Source: Polaribacter sp. WD7
GTDB taxonomy: Bacteria > Bacteroidota > Bacteroidia > Flavobacteriales > Flavobacteriaceae
Direction of reading: 5' to 3'
DNA length: 64,000 bases
Assembly (NCBI RefSeq): GCF_003335085.1
Contig: NZ_QPEJ01000015.1
Coordinates: forward strand, 186,001 to 250,000
The translations under genes and the position numbers were made by a program. Shown here in pieces: positions 61,693-64,000 of the stretch (position 1 is the stretch's first letter; each line of letters begins with the position of its first letter). The notes beneath the pieces were generated by a model. The model worked only from the letters and a program-made list of their open reading frames with translations. It did no database searches and was not told where the DNA came from.

Positions 61693-62497
61693 TTTGATCT
61701 TTTAAGAGTTTTGTCAAAACTTTTTCTACTCCAAAATTATCATTACTCTCTGTAATATAGTTGGCAATTTCTTTAATGTCTTTATGTGCATTTTTCATGG
61801 CAAAACTAAAATCTGCTTCTTGCAACATTTCTATATCATTATGGTAATCTCCAAAAACCATTGTTTCTTCTTTAGTGATATTTAATTGCGCTTGAACTTC
61901 TCTTAAAGCATTGCCTTTATTGGCTTTTGCGTCTGAAATATCTAACCAATTTTTACTAGAAATTTTGATTAGAAAATCTGAAGATAAATCTTTTACATGA
62001 GGGTATATGTACTTTTCTGATGAGGTATAATGGTATACCGCAATTTTTAAAAAGTCATGAGTTTCTGCCACTGAAACCAAATTATCCACAACATTATAAC
62101 TTTGGTAATATTCTTGAAATAGTGTTATAAAATCTTTGTTTTTAGACTCTATAAAGGCCTTATCTTTTCCGCACAATACAATGTGTACACCTTCTATTTC
62201 TCTTAAAATTGAAATTAGTTGTTTTATTTTTTCTGCCTCAAGAACATTCATTTTCAATACTTGAGTTCCTTTTTTTGCCATTCCACCATTTTCAGCAATA
62301 ACAAAAATATCTTCTTTAATAGTGTCTAATTTGTGTACAATACTGTTGTATTGTCTTCCGCTAGCAGCAGTAAAATGAATGTTTTTTTCTTTTAATTGTT
62401 TAAACAAATCAAAAAACAAATTACTTACTTCTCCTTTAGAGTTTAGTAATGTACCGTCCATATCAGAAACAACTAACTTTACTTTAGATAAATTCAT
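61682..62497 (-). CDS. HAD superfamily sugar-phosphatase (Cof/YidA type)
   Basis: This predicted phosphatase of the Cof subfamily of HAD hydrolases acts on small sugar phosphates. Motif I is VSDMDGTLLNS (nucleophile Asp), motif II is in ASGRQ, and the late acidic motif is FGDYHNDIEML with Lys in KANKGNALRE. From ATG 62495-62497 it has 271 residues; an in-frame ATG eight codons upstream (62521) is possible but adds only a Lys-rich stretch. It lies 45 nt after the LacI-type gene and is probably co-transcribed with it. Confidence 0.88.
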   Translation of the reverse strand: MNLSKVKLVVSDMDGTLLNSKGEVSNLFFDLFKQLKEKNIHFTAASGRQYNSIVHKLDTIKEDIFVIAENGGMAKKGTQVLKMNVLEAEKIKQLISILREIEGVHIVLCGKDKAFIESKNKDFITLFQEYYQSYNVVDNLVSVAETHDFLKIAVYHYTSSEKYIYPHVKDLSSDFLIKISSKNWLDISDAKANKGNALREVQAQLNITKEETMVFGDYHNDIEMLQEADFSFAMKNAHKDIKEIANYITESNDNFGVEKVLTKLLKDQTTV

Positions 62498-62542
62498 AGA
62501 TTTTTTTTTTGGCTTAAACATCAGGCGCTGCTGATAGTTGCA

Positions 62543-63571
62543 TTATAAAATGTTTTTGGTAGAATTTCTTTCTACTAAATCTGTCTTTATGACGATGGTT
62601 TCTGCATTTTTTTTCTCTTCAGATTTGTTTTCTAAACGATTAATTAATCTTTCTGCAGCAGTTGCGCCCATAATTTCTCCATGTTGACTAACAGTAGTCA
62701 TTCTTGGATTAGAATGTCTTGCTAAAATTCCGTTAGAAAAAGAAATTACAGAAAAATTTTCAGGCACTTTATGACCTAGTTTTTGGGCAACTTTCATTGC
62801 TGCAATGGCACAAGATTCATCTGTAGCCAACACACTATTTACAGTATTATTTTTAAAAATAGGCTCTAGTATTTTTTCGTAGTTTTTATAATTATCATCA
62901 ATATTTATAATTAAATCTTTATTTACTTTAATTTGATGATCTTCTAAGCCTTTTAAATAGCCTAATTGTCTTCTTCTTCCAATATCTAAATTAGCCATAG
63001 AAGAAACGAATGCAATGTTTTTATGACCCAATTTAACCAAATGCCCAACGGTACTTCTGGCACTATCAAAATTATCGGTAACTACTTTGTCACATTCTAA
63101 ATTTTCTGCAACCCTATCAAACATCACCACAGGTGTACCATTATGTATCACGTCTTTAAGGTGTTTGTAATCTTTTTTAGAAACGGTTTCTTCTGCAAGA
63201 GAAAGTATAAAACCGTCTATACTTCCGTTAGAAAGCATTTCTATAGTTTCTACTTCTTTGTCAAAAGACTCGTTAGAAATACAAGAAATAATTTTATAAC
63301 CTCTATCGTTAGCAACCTTTTCTACACCCTTAAATACCTGTGCAAAAAAATAGTTTAACATATTTGGTATAACAATACCAATTGTTTTCGTTTTTCTATT
63401 TTTTAAACTTAATGCATTAAAGTTGGGTTTGTAGTTGTTCTCTTTGGCATATTTCTGAATTTTTTCTTTAGTACTTACACTAATTTCATAGCTATCATTA
63501 AGAGCTTTAGAAACTGTAGATATAGAAACATTAAACTCTTTAGCAATATCTTTTATGGTAAGTCTTTTCAT
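62543..63571 (-). CDS. LacI-family transcriptional regulator
   Basis: This 342-residue repressor-type regulator has an N-terminal helix-turn-helix (LTIKDIAKEFNVSISTVSKALN, about 3-24). A hinge helix and a periplasmic-binding-protein-like ligand domain follow (TIGIVIPNMLNYFFAQVFKG near 64, SVLATDESCAIAAMKVAQKLG in the second half). The ligand is probably a sugar or nucleoside, but nothing in view shows it. It precedes the HAD phosphatase gene on the same strand, which might be a target or partner. Confidence 0.92.
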   Translation of the reverse strand: MKRLTIKDIAKEFNVSISTVSKALNDSYEISVSTKEKIQKYAKENNYKPNFNALSLKNRKTKTIGIVIPNMLNYFFAQVFKGVEKVANDRGYKIISCISNESFDKEVETIEMLSNGSIDGFILSLAEETVSKKDYKHLKDVIHNGTPVVMFDRVAENLECDKVVTDNFDSARSTVGHLVKLGHKNIAFVSSMANLDIGRRRQLGYLKGLEDHQIKVNKDLIINIDDNYKNYEKILEPIFKNNTVNSVLATDESCAIAAMKVAQKLGHKVPENFSVISFSNGILARHSNPRMTTVSQHGEIMGATAAERLINRLENKSEEKKNAETIVIKTDLVERNSTKNIL

Positions 63572-63638
63572 AAATTCAATAAAAAATTAAGGTCTAAAAT
63601 ACAAAAAACTATCAAAAGAAATCGATAAAATATTTATT

Positions 63639-64000
63639 TTACTGTTTTATAACACGCTTATTTTTTTTAATTTCAAATATTAGAAATCCGTATAAAATAA
63701 TATACTCTAAAGCAACAAAGTAAAGGTTTTCTCTCCATGGAAAATTTGCGTAGGCTTGGTAGCTTAAAATAATTACAAATGACCAAACTACAGGGAATTT
63801 ATACTTGGTAAATACACCCAAAATTAAAGGAGTTGCCAAATACCAAGGATGTACAGTTGTGGCTGTAAAATAGTAAAAACATAAACCAAATAATAGTGCG
63901 CTTATGGTTTGTGTAAAGTTTTTATTGTTTCTAAAAAAAGTAATGTAAATTAGAAAAAGAATGGTTAGAATAGGTGTTATTTTACCAATAATAGCAATTT
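63639..64000 (-). CDS. Multi-pass membrane protein, C-terminal part (partial), possible GT-C glycosyltransferase
   Basis: The minus-strand frame is open from the window edge to the stop at 63639-63641, giving about 120 residues. A start would lie beyond 64000; a TTG at 63837-63839 in the same frame is internal. At least four hydrophobic segments are visible, separated by FFRNNKN and by TATTVHPWYLATPL, and a basic tail (EIKKNKRVIKQ) ends the protein. HPWY between membrane segments is seen in GT-C mannosyltransferase-like proteins, which is the basis of the guess. Confidence 0.6.
   Translation of the reverse strand, partial: IAIIGKITPILTILFLIYITFFRNNKNFTQTISALLFGLCFYYFTATTVHPWYLATPLILGVFTKYKFPVVWSFVIILSYQAYANFPWRENLYFVALEYIILYGFLIFEIKKNKRVIKQ

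Noticed and set aside
63639..63839. A complete 66-residue protein at the right end
   Set aside because: Its first codon is a TTG in the middle of a frame that stays open to the window edge with continuous membrane-protein sequence; it is the end of a larger gene.

Overview
The window is A+T-rich chromosomal DNA from a bacterium of the family Flavobacteriaceae (Bacteroidota). The reasons are gliding and type IX secretion (T9SS) genes at three loci (gldBC, porT, gldKLMN), an exosortase of the XrtF type, a HYC_CC_PP protein, a folK-deoxynucleoside kinase fusion, an archaeal-type prolyl-tRNA synthetase, the lipoprotein form of TamA (TamL), and many Bacteroidota-type promoters (TAnnTTTG, sometimes with TTG about 19-23 nt upstream) without Shine-Dalgarno sites. 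A marine genus such as Polaribacter or Tenacibaculum would fit, but the sequence does not settle the genus.

Layout. 1-9.1 kb: end of dnaG, a tandem pair of undescribed ~42-residue peptides, nadE, gldB-gldC, an OmpA-type envelope protein, the folK-dNK fusion, pnp with a hairpin-rich leader, and rpsO. 9.1-22 kb: accD, fba, divergent tamL / rRNA methyltransferase, porT-ubiE, an Nfu protein, a FadL-like protein with an upstream Arg/Ser-rich lipoprotein, proS, tRNA-Glu and rpsT. 22-29.2 kb: the rod-shape operon mreB-mreC-mreD-pbp2-rodA and purH. 29.2-35.2 kb: a second pair of 42-residue ORFs under their own consensus promoter, a GAF-type methionine sulfoxide reductase, xrtF and its partner, then a probable metal (copper-like) set: HYC_CC_PP protein, TonB receptor and two heavy-metal-associated proteins. 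35.3-42.2 kb: groES-groEL and the miaB-hypothetical-sigma54 activator-lptE-TPR-secG operon. 42.4-51.8 kb: topA, a degenerate arginase-fold protein, the T9SS core gldKLMN and an FAD oxidoreductase. 52-58.5 kb: a TPR histidine kinase/response regulator pair, a DUF983-type protein, a T9SS cargo protein and an ABC-F ATPase. 58.5-59.9 kb: an HTH/PIN toxin-antitoxin module between two long imperfect inverted repeats. 59.9-64 kb: a PLP deaminase/desulfhydrase, a glucosaminidase lipoprotein, a HAD phosphatase, a LacI regulator and a truncated membrane protein.

How they fit together. Most of the window is ordinary core genome: envelope building (mre/rodA/pbp2, lptE, tamL, OmpA, secG), translation, and the gliding/T9SS machinery with one recognisable cargo. 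The parts least explained by known families are the two pairs of short peptides (398-896 and 29280-29576), the flanked toxin-antitoxin module, the structured pnp leader, and a set of start codons lying 4-6 nt after a promoter -7 box, which suggests leaderless transcripts. Starts were chosen by signal peptide, family N-terminus and promoter position; several longer open frames that begin at TTG upstream were shortened.
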